Assembly (NCBI GenBank): GCA_037892935.1
Contig: JAYXKI010000003.1
Span: 1,550,001-1,614,000, forward strand
Reading direction: 5' to 3'
Source of the DNA: Phlebopus portentosus
Taxonomy: Eukaryota; Basidiomycota; Agaricomycetes; Boletales; Boletinellaceae
Length of the DNA: 64,000 nucleotides
A program made the position numbers and the translations under genes. Shown piece by piece: positions 10,919 to 23,922 of the stretch; within the stretch, counting starts at the first letter, position 1; each line of letters starts with the position of its first letter. Below the pieces are notes generated by a model. That model saw nothing but the letters and a program-made list of their open reading frames with translations, was not told where the DNA came from and searched no databases.

Positions 10919-13900
10919 CTATCGTGCGGTAATCACACGCGTAGACACGGCGCCGCCATCCTGATGTGTGGATGTTTTGAATCCGAGCTGCCGCATAACA
11001 GCTAACAGGTCCGCCTTCTGCACTGGCTTCGATAGGGATGCGGCGAAAAGCGTGCTTGCAAAGCTGTCCGAACCGCTGTACGCGCTCACGGAGATGATAG
11101 GCACGCTGCTGTTCTTGTTGTTCGTGCTTTTTATTAAACGAGCAGCACTTTCACCGTCGATGATAGGCATATGCAGGTCCATTAGAATGCAGTCGAATTC
11201 TAAATAAGTTCAAGCAATCAGAAAAAGCCACAGAAAGTAATAAGAGGATGGTCGCTTACTGATATCACTATGAGCGACGCTGATAGCTTCCGAGCCGTCA
11301 GAGACGACGACTACGCGACAACCTAATCGAATAAGTAATGTCTCGATGATCTTTGCTGTGATTGGGTTGTCCTCGGCAAGCAAGCAAATCACTGCTCGGT
11401 CATTGACATCAATATTTCGACGCAGATCAAGGGAGCCCGAGTTCGACGACGGCGGCGTACTATCAAAGTGACTCGACACGTGCGAAACCGAAGTGGGCCA
11501 GTGATCTGACAGTGAACCCTCTCCACTTGTCGAGACCGATGCAGTCCGGAGGCGGCTCGGCATCGAGTTTCGTCGTGAAACATCACCCTCGAGAAGAGTA
11601 TGTTTGAATCGCTCGACAGCTCCAAACTCAGATGGCTTTCGAGAATGATTGTGGTTGTGGTTCATCTGGGCGCTCCCTGGCGTCGACGGAGCCATACTTG
11701 CACGTGATGGCGATGAGGCTACAGACGACACCGAAGTAGCAGGAGAAGGCGGATTAGTAGTCGAAGGTTTGCCGCCCTCCAGTTGAGTCACAACACCCGG
11801 GGGTTTCTTTATTCGTTGCGAAACACTACGCCTGTGTGGCCTGTAGATCTGTGCAGGTTCGCTTAATGCATGCACCATAGGCGTCATCTGGTCTGTCTTC
11901 AGCTTTCTTATGACGTCGTCATTGGCCTGCTTCAACACAGGCAAGTTCTTGAAAGCGAATGTTCCAAACTCGTCCTGCGTCGGCGAGTGCACGTTTTCGT
12001 TTGCAGCGGCAGCAATTGTACTCGTCGAAGGGGCCGAAGCAGCAAATGAGCCAACACCAGGAGTTGCTGCGGACTGACCAATAGTGATGGCACCGTCATC
12101 ATCGTGGAATAATTGCGTGGATGCACCCCGAGGATCGAAGTAGTCAGTCGACTCTGGATCCGTTACCTGAGGGATAAACGCCGCTTCACTCGTGGTAACC
12201 TTGTCCCAATCAATTACAGCAAAGAAGGGATGCGCCTTAACTTCAGCGGCGCCAATCGCACCAAGGCGTTGAGACGGATCCACATTGAGAAGCCGCTTCA
12301 TGAAATCGAGCGCTTCCGGTGAGAAATCAATGAATTCTTCATGCCAATCAATGTGCCCGGAGAGGATATTCTCGAAAACCTTCTCGGGCGTTTCTGCATG
12401 GAATGGCGGGATCCCATATAAGAACTCGTATGTAATGACACCGAGAGCCCACTACATAAAAGTCGAATGAATAACCAATGTGCTTCAGGTAAACGAGAAG
12501 ACGTACCCAATCAACAGCCGCATCATCCCCGCTTATACCAAGGATACTTTCTGGTGCAAGATAATCCGGGGTACCTGCGAATTTCTGTTCACCAGTTGGT
12601 GTCCCAAGGCCAGGTGGCGTCAGAGCATACGAGCGCAAATCATTCGTGAGCTCGGAAGCAAAGGACTGAATCGGGCTTTCACGTCCATTGTTCGTCTTTC
12701 CAGTACGACGAAGGAAAAATCCTGAAAGGCTGTCCGACCCACTTGATTCGCTGACATCGTCCGTAGGTGTACCAATAGACAAATGAGGAGAAGATGCTAG
12801 AGGAGGGGCAGCAGGAGTTCCAAGTCGCTGAGAGAAATACGAACCTCCCAAGATGTCCGCAGACAACAATAACGGAGATGACAAATAAGCTGCGTCCATG
12901 GACGGTGGTCGAGAACTTGGACTGTGTCTTGTGCGAGGACGAGCTCGTTCCACGTTCAAATCTCGAGTCTGACGACCAAGGAGACCAATTCTACTCAGAC
13001 CGAAGTCAGTCAGCTTGAGATGCCCATGCTGATCAATCAGTAAATTATCCGGCTTCAAGTCTCTGCAAGTGCATTAGCACAGTGTGATAGGCCAGCAAAC
13101 CGTCACTTACCTGTGAACGATACCACGTTCATGCAGGTATTCCAAGCCAAGGACAACCTCCGCAATGTACTGTCTTGTCCATTCCTCCGGTAGAGAGCCT
13201 AAGGACTTGATAAGTGCCGCACAATCTCCACCATTAAGATATTCCATAACAAGGTACAAATTCTCCTTGCTCTGAAATGCGAAATAGAGTTTTGCGACAA
13301 AGGGTGACTCTGCCTGGTTCATCAGAATCATACGTTCTGCCTTGACGTTAGTTATCTGATTCTTCGCGACCATGTCCGCCTTTCTCAAGACCTTGATCGC
13401 ATAGTAGTCCCCAGTGACCCGCTTCTTCGCGAGGAAGACAGAGCCGAAAGCACCCTTGGAGATAGGCTTGATTATTTCGAAATCTTTTATGCTAGTATGT
13501 GCGCTTTTCGATGACGGCATGACAGAGGGTATCCTTGGTGATAGAGGCCCTACAGAGCCGCCAGGACTTGACACTGAACTCGTATTTACGGTGGAGAGGC
13601 GACGAGAACGCCTTCCTCCATCCATACTACTGACACTGTCCCTTGGCGCGATGCTCGGTGAAATGGGAGGAGTGACGGTCACCCGGGGCTCCAGAACTTG
13701 CGACTTCCTATGAGCGAGAGTCGTTGGCTTTTCCTCCGGACTTGAAGAAGAGTTGTCGGTGTCTGACGAAGCGACAATAGGTGCAGCAAGTGCCAGAGGT
13801 GAAGTAATGGATGCAGGGGTGGAAGACCGAGTAAGAGAGAAAATGTTCGGGGACTGGTACATCGGTGCTGGAGAAGGAGCAGGGATGCGAACACTGCTGC

Positions 13901-16805
13901 TACGAGACGAGGTACTAGACGAGGCCGGGGAAGAGGCTACCGGGGTGGGTTCCGGAGATAGAGCAACTGGAGTCGGTTCAGATGATGCCACTGTCTCACC
14001 ACTGAACGCATATTCAGCAGTTATACTGGCACGATCATCTTCAGTAACAGCCTCCTGTTCTCCAGTCTCCCGGTCCTCCTGTTCTTCATATTCTTCGTCC
14101 TGCTCTTGTAGGGTGAGTTGTTCCATTTTCTCCTCCCATTCCTGTCGTATCTTCTCTCCATACTTGATAGTATTCTGCATTCGGACGACATTGTCCATCT
14201 TGGACCGCATGAGCCTCTCCGCGTCGTTGATTAGTCTCGTCAATGCCACATCGTCCGTTGTTGGTTTAGACCAGTTCCTGATCTGCGTCATCTTACGGTC
14301 AGAGGTCGGAGATAGAAGGCGTTGACGTTCAATCGGTTCCTTGGCTTCCTCCTCTTTCAGTGAAGGTAACGATACTTCATATGCGACTTGCAAAATATCG
14401 TCAAGTTGTTCCAGGAGTCGACGTTGCATCCTTTTCAACCCCATCCGTTGCATTCTGGTCACTAAAGGCGGTCTGAATAAATGAAGAGCACCTGAACCGT
14501 TTAGCGGCGTTGTCGACAGCAAAATAGGCATTCCACGATACTCCGGCGGAGTGTTGGAGGTAGATCGGTCGATGGCGAGTCGAAGCTCACGGATGGTATT
14601 GCGGAGTTCGGTGATCGATTCGTTGCATTCCGCGATATCCGCCTCGATCTTGTGAACGTCGTTGCATGTTTCATTGTGCTTTTCGAAAAACCATTCAGGG
14701 ATATTGTTCTCGCAAATGCGACACAATATGACTGCGGAACTCAAAAGCCTAGACAGTCGGAAGGATGTTTCTCGATCTTCAGCACCTTCATCATATTCGT
14801 CACTCGTGGCAGCCTCTTCTCGGATAGGACCCGTCTCAACAAATATTGCATGTTCCTCTTCGTACATCGGAGGACCCACTGGTTTGATCACCCACATTGT
14901 ATGTGACGGCTGCCCGTCAACTTGGTCGATCATCAGCATACCCTTACCCTCCGTCTCTCGATACAGAGTGCCACGATCAGGCATGTCTTGCCCTCCTTCA
15001 ATTTGCATCCTGAAGCGTACTTCAATCGTGTGTGAATCGTCAGCAAGGAGTTGCTCAGTAGCAGCGCGGAACACGTTTTCATCCCCGGGAGCCAATAGAC
15101 GCGAGAGCTTGGTTCCAGCCGTCTCTTCCGGATCCGAGCTAAATGGGACAAGGTTGTAAAGATGAAAGAAGTACGAATGATCGGGAGAACACACCCTATT
15201 ACTACAGCCCAAGCGCGATTGATCCAAAGGAGATGATCCCCATCTAGACTCAGTTCAATTACGATGTTCTGGTTCTGAGCTTGCTCCGCTTGCAGACGGA
15301 GTCTTTCCGTAGCTAGAACCCGGGCTGATTCGGTTGTATCCATTGGCTTTGCGGGAGGTCGAGCGAGATCGCTCTCCTTCGGCGCTGTTGTAGAAAGTCG
15401 GCGTATGTCATCGCGCTGTTGCCCTGGTTGACTTGTGCTCCGAGATAATCTGAGCCTATCGTCGATTTCCGCATCAAATAATAGCTGCCTCTGACTATCA
15501 GATTCAACACCCTGCGTGAGTGTTGGCGTTGGGGCTGGAGTCGGAGCCGCTTCCGCAGGCTTGAGCAAAAATGAGAATGGTTCCTGCTCCTCGTCATCGT
15601 CGTCGTCATCAAAATTCCAGAACTGCTTCTCGGCCTCCCACCACTCGACAACACGACTAAGACTAGCAACAGCCAGTAGTACCTGAACATACCAATTGCG
15701 ACCGTGCCAGTCTGGATGCTCATCCCAAGCCTTACCAATCTGCTGAACCCTTTGGACGAGTTGTGAGCAAAGCTTCGGCTGAGCAGTCAATTGAGAAATC
15801 GACATCTCCTGAATATCAGTGCATACGCCAATAATTTCGTAAAGGGTCGTCATGATAGGGTCCACGGGGTCATCAACCAAGATACGAGATGATCGCCGAT
15901 TTGGACTGGAAGAAACAGCATGGCCGTGATGAGAAGACCCAGGCAACGGGGACCGGGACCGGGACGTGCTGCGTGAACTCTGGCCAGATCGCGACGGGCG
16001 CACAGGAATGTGAATAGTACGTGACAGTCTTCGCGAAGCGCGGCTGCCGACCTGCGATGACAAAGAACCTTGATGATTGAAATTCACCGGAGCTTTACGA
16101 GGGCTCGCGGCTTCAGGCGTCGCAGAGATGGCGGATGTAGATATATTGCTGTGCGAGCCGATACGATCCTTTGGCAGAGTATTTTGACGCTGGAGAGTGG
16201 TGGAACTGGATGAAGGCGAGACTGAAATCATGCCGGGGGAAGAAGCCCAACGCGTTAGCCTGAGTGCCTCGCTGTCCTCGGGGGACACACGTAGACGATG
16301 ATGGCGGCCACCTTCGGCTTCAGCGTCGTATCCACCGTCTGAGCTCGCCTCGTCGGTAGGGGCTGAGCGCTGTTCAGAAACATTCCTGGGCACAATCACG
16401 GACTCGCGCGGATGTTCTACATCAGATTCTGTCGCAACCAAAATTAAAGGGTTAATCAATATGCAGATAAGAGGCTAAACAAAGAAAAGAGCAATCATGT
16501 CCAAAGTAGATATACTAACGATCGACGTCGCCCTCTCTGAGCCGCTCTTCGAAGAAGGCGGTAATTGCGTTTGTGACTCGCTGGAGATCCTTGTCGCATT
16601 CCTGTTTGGCAGACTTGAGACGGCGGGTGACATGCCTTTTGATGAAGGGCATGGAGACGGTGTTTGGACCCGCGCCTGAGCCTGAGGCCGAACCTGAGCC
16701 CTGGCTCACCGAGTTGCCTTGGATAGAGATAGGCGGAAGGACCGTCTCCGGTGAGAAAACAAGAGGGCTGGGAGGCTGGCGACGAGGCACGGCTCCGTCA
16801 GACAT
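10919..16805 (-). CDS. RIM15: RIM15-type protein kinase (PAS, zinc finger, AGC kinase, receiver domain)
   Basis: The ATG at 16805 begins [17 protein letters not shown]. Order of domains: a Ser-rich N-terminus with an [17 protein letters not shown] helix; a PAS-like segment ([19 protein letters not shown], continued after an intron by [12 protein letters not shown]); a Cys/His finger (CRICENN...HNETC); a disordered stretch; the AGC kinase from [19 protein letters not shown] through [10 protein letters not shown]^DLKPDN and DFGLSR; and a C-terminal response-regulator receiver ([41 protein letters not shown]). The kinase domain carries an insert between DFG and the activation loop, as in Rim15/Cek1 and Greatwall kinases. 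Rim15 drives quiescence and stress responses below TORC1, Sch9 and PKA (family knowledge). The receiver keeps the Asp and Lys expected of a phospho-accepting domain. The stop is TAG at 10919. Confidence 0.95.
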
Positions 16806-17225
16806 TCAGGCAAGCACGGGTCGTAATCGTCGGGTGGACTGAGAGCGTACGAGAAGAGGAGGAGAGTGAGAAGGAAGAGAAGGGGAACGGAAGTCGGAAA
16901 AGAGAGCAGCCGCTGAGAATTGAAACGACGACGTTGCGAAGGATGTATGGGAGATGGTTAGAGAATGAGCATGGCCAGAAGGATGAGAGTAGGAAGAAAG
17001 GAGAATATGGGGAGGAGGACGAGTAAGCGAGTGAGTGAGTGAAGTGGTTTGTCTGTGGTGACTGACTGGGACTGGCTAGCACTGGCACTGGGGAGCTGAG
17101 CAACAGAGTCGGATCTCACTTCTATAGAAACAAAAAGTTCCCACGATTACATTTATGTACTATCTAACATTTATTACATAATATTTGTTGTTACTCCTTC
17201 CAGCTTCTCTCTTCTTCAGGTCGTT
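16806..17225. promoter_or_regulatory. Divergent promoter region between RIM15 and mitochondrial S18
   Basis: About 420 bases between opposed start codons. On the plus strand it is purine-rich (GAGAAGGAAG-like runs at 16850-17040), which is the pyrimidine-rich leader typical of fungal genes when read from the RIM15 side. No specific factor site was identified. Confidence 0.5.
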
Positions 17226-18012
17226 ATGGCCTCCTTCCTCGCAAGGCCTTCCCGTATCCTCTCTGCTCAGTCGAGATGTACCCGTCACTTTGCATCTTCC
17301 GCGCCTGCATGCGTCTCTCAACGCCCCGGCGCCATCGCTAGTGACAGCCATCTCACAGTATTCATGGACGACATGGTCGACGAATTCAAGCATGATGGTA
17401 ACCTTCAGTCTTCCTCATTCACTTCAGTTGTCTCTTTTGCTCAACGGCCTTTTGCACTTCTTTCTATATAAGCACAACAAGAGGGGGAAAAAGTTATCCT
17501 CCCTCTAAATCCAACGAAGTTCGTGTTCCCATTTAACGCGTCATTCCTGTCTTTCCAACTAATTTGCGGGTCTTCAGGCCTATCGAAGTATCGAGTTCAA
17601 CCGCCAGCAATATGGCCGTCCTTTCTATCGCGGGCGAGTACCTCTCGGACCGGGTCGCGAAGCACGCTATCGCGATATTTTTCTCCAACACGAAATCGAT
17701 CCGCGCCGCGAGGCCCACAACGAGGAACTCATGAGCGCCTACATGTCCCGTCTCGGCCAGATTAAACCTCGTAGCGTGACCAATCTCTCCCAACGCAGCC
17801 AACGACTCGTCGGTAAGGCAATCAAGCGTGCCAAGATGATGGGCGTCGTCCCTGTCTTCAGCAATACGAGAATGAGACCCATGGAAGTCCGTTCAGATAC
17901 ACTTGCCAATAACGACGCTGAAGATACTTCAGAGGACAAGGCGGAGGAAAACGAAGAGCAAAATGAAGATAAAGATGAAGACAAAAACGGAAAAGACGAT
18001 GCCGTTCAATAG
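17226..18012 (+). CDS. RSM18: Mitochondrial small-subunit ribosomal protein bS18m
   Basis: The ATG at 17226 opens an Arg/Ser-rich presequence without acids (MASFLARPSRILSAQSRCTR), a typical mitochondrial targeting peptide. After an intron of up to about 180 bases, the frame from 17578 reads AYRSIEFNRQQYGRPFYRG and then GQIKPRSVTNLSQRSQRLVG KAIKRAKMMGVVPVF in sequence, the S18 core (IKPR...TGLSxKxQRxxxKAIKRAR in the family). It therefore belongs to the mitoribosome small subunit. The exact 5' splice site is uncertain; GT at 17397 or about 17429 are candidates. Beyond the S18 core there is an unusual acidic tail of about 40 residues rich in Glu, Asp, Asn and Lys before the stop. Confidence 0.88.
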
Positions 18013-18404
18013 TTATTCTCCCTGTTAATTGATCTACTTACCTAGCATTATAGTCTTGATGCATTTTCGTTATTGGACGTTTCACTCTCAGTCGCACCAT
18101 ATAAGGCCTGGCTAAATAACTTTCTTTCGCGGGACCACAGGGTTTTAGACGACTCAAATTTAGTTGGACTCTTCCGTCTTCTCTATTTCATCTCTCATTA
18201 CCACGGATACAGATTAAGTCCGAAATTCTGGAAATTCACAATGATGCGCGGTGCAACGTAAGTGCGATCGGAAGGGCATTTAGGCTCATCGGACGGATAA
18301 TAAAGCCTAGATGCCTGCCACAATGTAATACCAGTGTAATGACGATATCATACAAATGCTCATATGACACAAGGCCCGGGAAACGGGCCATGCATAGAGC
18401 CATC
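18013..18404. other. Convergent 3' region of S18m and RPN11
   Basis: About 390 bases between two convergent stop codons, holding the 3' untranslated regions of both genes. No further gene is supported. Confidence 0.5.
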
Positions 18405-19642
<1,238 letters not shown>

Positions 19643-19829
19643 TGCGTAGTTGGGTGAAAGAAGATAAGTATGGGTATGCCCTCCTCTTGCTCCCTGAACG
19701 CGTAAGTGTACGACGTACGCGTCGCGCTTGCTTATGTCATCCACGTGACATTTTAACTACTTCGGCCTCCGCCGTTTAACCTTGCCTTGTCTCCAGGCTC
19801 TTTCCTCCTTCAGAGCTGGGTTCAATCGA

Positions 19830-21822
19830 ATGCCAGGCTCGAGCGAGCTTTCGGACGCGCTCAATCCCTACTACTTTCAGGATACCCAGCACATTCAGAC
19901 CAACATCTCACCCAATTACGACCAGCATACGAGCATCCCCGCTTCATCTCCGTCCATTGTCCCACAACAGAATCCTGTCCTTCAGCCACATAGAAGCGAG
20001 TTAGCAGACGCTTTTAACCCAGCTGCTGTATCCCCAAGCACAGCTGCACGCGTGACAGCACTTAAACCGTACGTATTCTTACTTTCTCCATTTCTTACAA
20101 AACGTAGAATAACAACAGCTGCTCCTATCAGGACCCGGCAAATTTCAGGAGACGCGCTCCAGCTCCTAAAGGGATTGATCAAATCCATCGCGTCCTACAA
20201 AGCTGCCGTCGAACAAGAGAAGAAACGGCGACTGGCTTGGGAGCGGGAGCGAGAAACGAGGTATATTGCGCGCCAGGCGGAACTTGAGAAACGTGTTGCG
20301 GACCTACAGCGGGAACTCGACTCCCTTAAGGCAGAACAGGATCTATTACGGTCGGCGTCAGGGAAGTCACCCAACAATAGCACCGAATACGGGCCTTCCA
20401 GAGTTCCAGGGGAAGCTGTTGTACTTTTCGGCCCTCCGGCCAGTGAGACAGAGCTGCCTGAATTTGTAGAGGGGTCTTCCTCTTCTTCCCAACCAACATC
20501 ACAGAATCAGCCGCGTTCAGGCTCTCCTCGTGGCCCTTCGGAACACGAGTCGGGTAGGTCGCCCATTCTCCGCGGTGCTCGGGTGCATACCTTACAGGTA
20601 AAAACCATACAAGTAAGTCGTGTCTTATCCGCATCCTGCATCTAATACACCACTAAGAATGTCACAGGCGGCAATGCGGAACCACATCCTAGCATGTATG
20701 GAGCTCGATGACGATAAAGAGCTTCCTCCTTCTCATAATGAATCGTTTTCTCTCGGTCCGACTCAGCCGGTTCGTTTTGTTTGGGAGAGAACCACCAAAA
20801 AAAGCTCGCACAACGCCAGAATGAAATTTCGTGTCGTGAACGATATCACAGCCAACAAAGGGCTATATCCGTTAGTTCCTGCTAAAGACTTCACGGCACC
20901 GAAGCTCGAAGGAGTTTTTGAACAAGCCTTCATGACGTTGCGGCAGAAATACGCGTCCCAACGAGGAGCCAAGACTATTTTCCAGGATCGCGCTGAAAAC
21001 AAGGCGAGGAAGGCACGACGACTCAGTCGAAAGAAGATTGTAAGTTAATCAATTATCATTGGGACGTTCTTTGCTGATTGAAGGCTTCAGAAACTTGCCA
21101 ATCGAGTAACTACGCGCGCCTCACTTGAGCAATACAACGTCCCCGAGTTCGACCTTGCTTTCCAGTTAGATTGCATGTCATCAGAGGAATCAAGCGAAGA
21201 AGAGGCGGAGGTAATTAGTTCTTCTGCAGGGGACAAACCTTCCCTTGGGTCTTTACGAATCCGGATCCTCGCCTGGCGCTCGGCCCGCCTGCAAGAGCTC
21301 TATCGGGCAGTCGATGAACACGAGCAGTACAACCGGGAGTCGAAACCCAAGCGTGGCGTCGGGAGAAGAGATCGACACTTGGGTCCGCCCAAGGACGGGA
21401 ACCCGCCTCCTCCAATGGGTACTCCGCGGTGGATGGTGAGCAAAAAATGGCTGCGCCAGGCGTGCGGCGTCAATCCGCAAATGGCAACACTCGTCACCCC
21501 CGTAGACGAAAACACTACTACGAACGTTCTTCCCGTGCTCGGCGAAGAGAGCGAGGACGAGCGAGAGCAGCAAGAGCAAGAGCAGGACATCCCCCCGCCT
21601 AGCAACAGCCAACCAGATTTCGCCCAACTACAAATGCCGGTACCGGACTATTCCATGATTGATCCCATGATGCCAATGGATCACGATACATATCAGCATG
21701 CGCAGTACATGTACGCGCAGCAGGCCGCGTGGGCGGATACGATGGGTGGTTTTGTGGACCTAACGCAGTTTTCCTCTCCCCTCATCCAACCATACCCTCC
21801 TTCCGCTCAGCATCCTTCCTAG
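19830..21822 (+). CDS. Conserved fungal protein of unknown function with coiled coil
   Basis: The first ATG at 19830 gives MPGSSELSDALNPYYFQ. After an intron (donor GTACGT at about 20069, joining LKP to TRQISGDALQLL) comes a strong heptad-rich helix with Lys/Arg/Glu (EKKRRLAWERERETRYIARQ, continuing to about 20340). A later exon has FRVVNDITANKGLYPLVPAK and a basic RKARRLSRKKI. The last exon reads YNVPEFDLAFQLDCMSSEES, LRIRILAWRSARLQELYRAV, and then KRGVGRRDRHLGPPKDGN with PPMGTPRWMVSKKWLRQA, followed by an acidic and Gln/Met-rich tail to the stop. The pattern (coiled coil, basic patches, acidic tail) would suit a nuclear protein, but that is inference. I recognise no family. Introns lie near 20068-20134, 20600-20668 and 21040-21090. 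Confidence 0.8.
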
Positions 21823-22193
21823 ACGAAGCAATCACTCTTTGTACCTGCTATCAGATTCCGGTATATAGTCAGTCACAATATAATCCCATTGTTATGATTA
21901 AGCATATGATTAAGCAGGTCCATTCGAAGTATGGAAATTAATGATCATAGTAATCAGTCCGTGTCGGACTTATCTAATCAGATAAGTTTTTTGATGATGA
22001 AGGTACGGCTCCGCGGCACCGGCGTCGCGCCAACGCGCTGACAACATCATGCAGCCGTGAACATGGTTGCGGATTACAAAACGCTCCGTGCTCGTTCGCT
22101 CTTGGGCTCCAACTACCGCGATAGTCTGTAACTCTTGGCCCTCTTAGGTTCCTGTGTACTAGCAAGAAACTTGACGGCTGCTGGCCGTTCGGA
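21823..22193. other. Intergenic region upstream of APD1
   Basis: About 370 bases between a plus-strand stop and the APD1 start. Apart from the GATA-type palindrome listed separately, nothing is recognised. Confidence 0.5.
21968..21987. promoter_or_regulatory. Inverted GATA-type palindrome upstream of APD1
   Basis: The sequence is ACTTATCT-AATC-AGATAAGT, a perfect 8-base inverted repeat around 4 bases, followed by a T run. It contains AGATAA on both strands, and on the plus strand ATCAGATAA, which matches the ATCWGATAA element bound by iron-sensing fungal GATA repressors of the Urbs1/SRE type (established motif). It lies about 205 bases before the APD1 start. The nine-base motif is expected about once per 64 kb by chance, and a second copy lies inside DPH6 near 57209. 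Confidence 0.4.
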
Positions 22194-23922
22194 ATGGTTT
22201 TACAACTCGCGCGGAAGCTTGCTGCGACGGTACTTGGCCAGGACCCGCATGACCCAAAGGCGGTGCAGGAGTTGAAGCAGGCTGGTGTGCCGGTTTCAGA
22301 AGCTAGTTGTAGGACGTGTGCGGATCCTTGCGATGAAGGTGTTGTATTTACTACTCGGTCCGCTTCGAGCAACGCAGCTCTTCCAATCTAATATAAATGT
22401 AGGTCATGAGGAGTTCTCAAAGCGGTTCGACGTGGATATGGAAACAGAGATGCGTGGCTCCGTCAAACCGTATCGTAGGCAGGTCAGAATTAATTCAACA
22501 AAAGCAAGCAGACACACGAAGAAACGGAAGATTAACTCTGTATATCATATTTAGGTGGTAATCTCAACGGGTAAAGCAGATTGGGTACGAGAAGTCACCG
22601 ACGAGCACGACTCGCTCGCAAAGTACCTCAGCTCGGCCGAGGACCGGCACTCAGGCGGCGTACGCAAGAAGGGTCCACCTCCTTCTCCTTCCTCAGAGAA
22701 GAAGGAAAAGAAGCACCACGACGAGAAACCGGCAGATACTACTACTACTAGCACTAGTCCAACGGGTGTATACAGCTACAAGCCCTCCGGGCGTCTCTCC
22801 ATAGTCAACGGCTCGCACCACACGATCTCGGATGACCCCGACACGCAAGCTACTGTGCTCGTGCTTCCGGATTACGTCGCGGTGACGAACGTCCCGATAA
22901 GCAGCGCCGGCGCTTCCGCATTGTGGGAGCACGCGCTCGACCCGGCCGTCCCGCGTGCTGGGACATGGATAACGCCCGGAAGTGAAGAGATGAAGACATG
23001 GACGCTGCCGTACAACTGTCTAATCATGTTATGTAAGTCTTCTTTTATTGATATTCTTGTAATCTGTGACTATAAATTTAACTTGTTGGTTATACAAGGT
23101 TCGCATAAGAGACGAGATGCGCGATGTCATATTGCCGCTGAGCGCCTCCACGAACGTACGTCAGTTCTAGTTCCATTAATGACGATACGATCGAGCGTGA
23201 CTGAACCTTCGTACTTCGACAGACTTCGCCCGCTCTTTGGAATCCGAAGGCTGGCATGTCGATACAGATCTAGAGGACCTTTCCAGCGCCGGTCCACCTC
23301 TTGAGTCCATCGCACCGACTGAAGAGGCACGTCAAGCAGCCGCCATAGAGCAGCTGCGAACCCTCGCTAGTGAAGACGCCGAGCGAGCCAACAACGGGGA
23401 GCAGAACCAAGAAACCCGACCAGCATCAGATCAGAATCGGATAAATTCGACGTCAGCCCAGAAGCAAAGGAAAGCGCTGATCCTGAAGAACTCACACATC
23501 GGGGGCCACAAGTTCGCGGGTAACGTCATCGTGAGTCTGTTTCTCCTTGTTCACATCGCATCTGCATTTCTATCTTCACTAGCCCATTCTACATCCCACC
23601 CAGCCCAAGCTCAACATACTCCCGTACATTACTGTAAAGCACACAAAATTCCCCAGACCCAATCATCTGACCTCCTCATTTCCTCACACACACAAACTCA
23701 AATCGCCAATACCAAATAACCAATACTAACTATACATACATCTTCTATTTAATACAGATCTACTTCCCCCAGGGCTCGAGCATCTGGTACGGTCGCGTGA
23801 CGCCGCACGAGGTCCACGCTATCGTGCACTACACCATCCTCGGCGGCAAGGTCCTCCCGCAACTCCTCCGGGGTGGGCTCGGCATTGCGCGTCCGGGCTG
23901 CGCAAGTCTATTGGACTGGTAG
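22194..23922 (+). CDS. APD1: Apd1/Aim32-type sucrase/ferredoxin-like Fe-S protein
   Basis: The ATG at 22194 opens MVLQLARKLAATVLG, then CRTCADPCDEG^HEEFSKRF, FDVDMETEMRGSVKPYRRQ and VVISTGKADWVREVTDEHDS. Junctions closed by frame: 22343/22402, 22480/22555, 23033/23099, 23155/23221, and a long intron of about 230 bases (23530-23758). The C-terminal thioredoxin-like domain reads CSHKRRDARC (two Cys nine positions apart, the first Cys codon split by the intron), then HIGGHKFAGNVI and YFPQGSSIWYGRV. Apd1 binds a [2Fe-2S] cluster through two Cys and two His, the His pair being His-X3-His (family knowledge), and all four ligands are visible. In yeast Apd1 is linked to redox and metal stress. The stop is TAG at 23920-23922. 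A disordered Ser/Lys/Thr stretch is inserted at about 22670-22760. Confidence 0.9.

Noticed and set aside
13753..14325. Plus-strand frame of 190 codons inside RIM15
   Set aside because: It is antisense to the RIM15 coding exon, and its Ser/Cys-rich composition mirrors the opposite strand.
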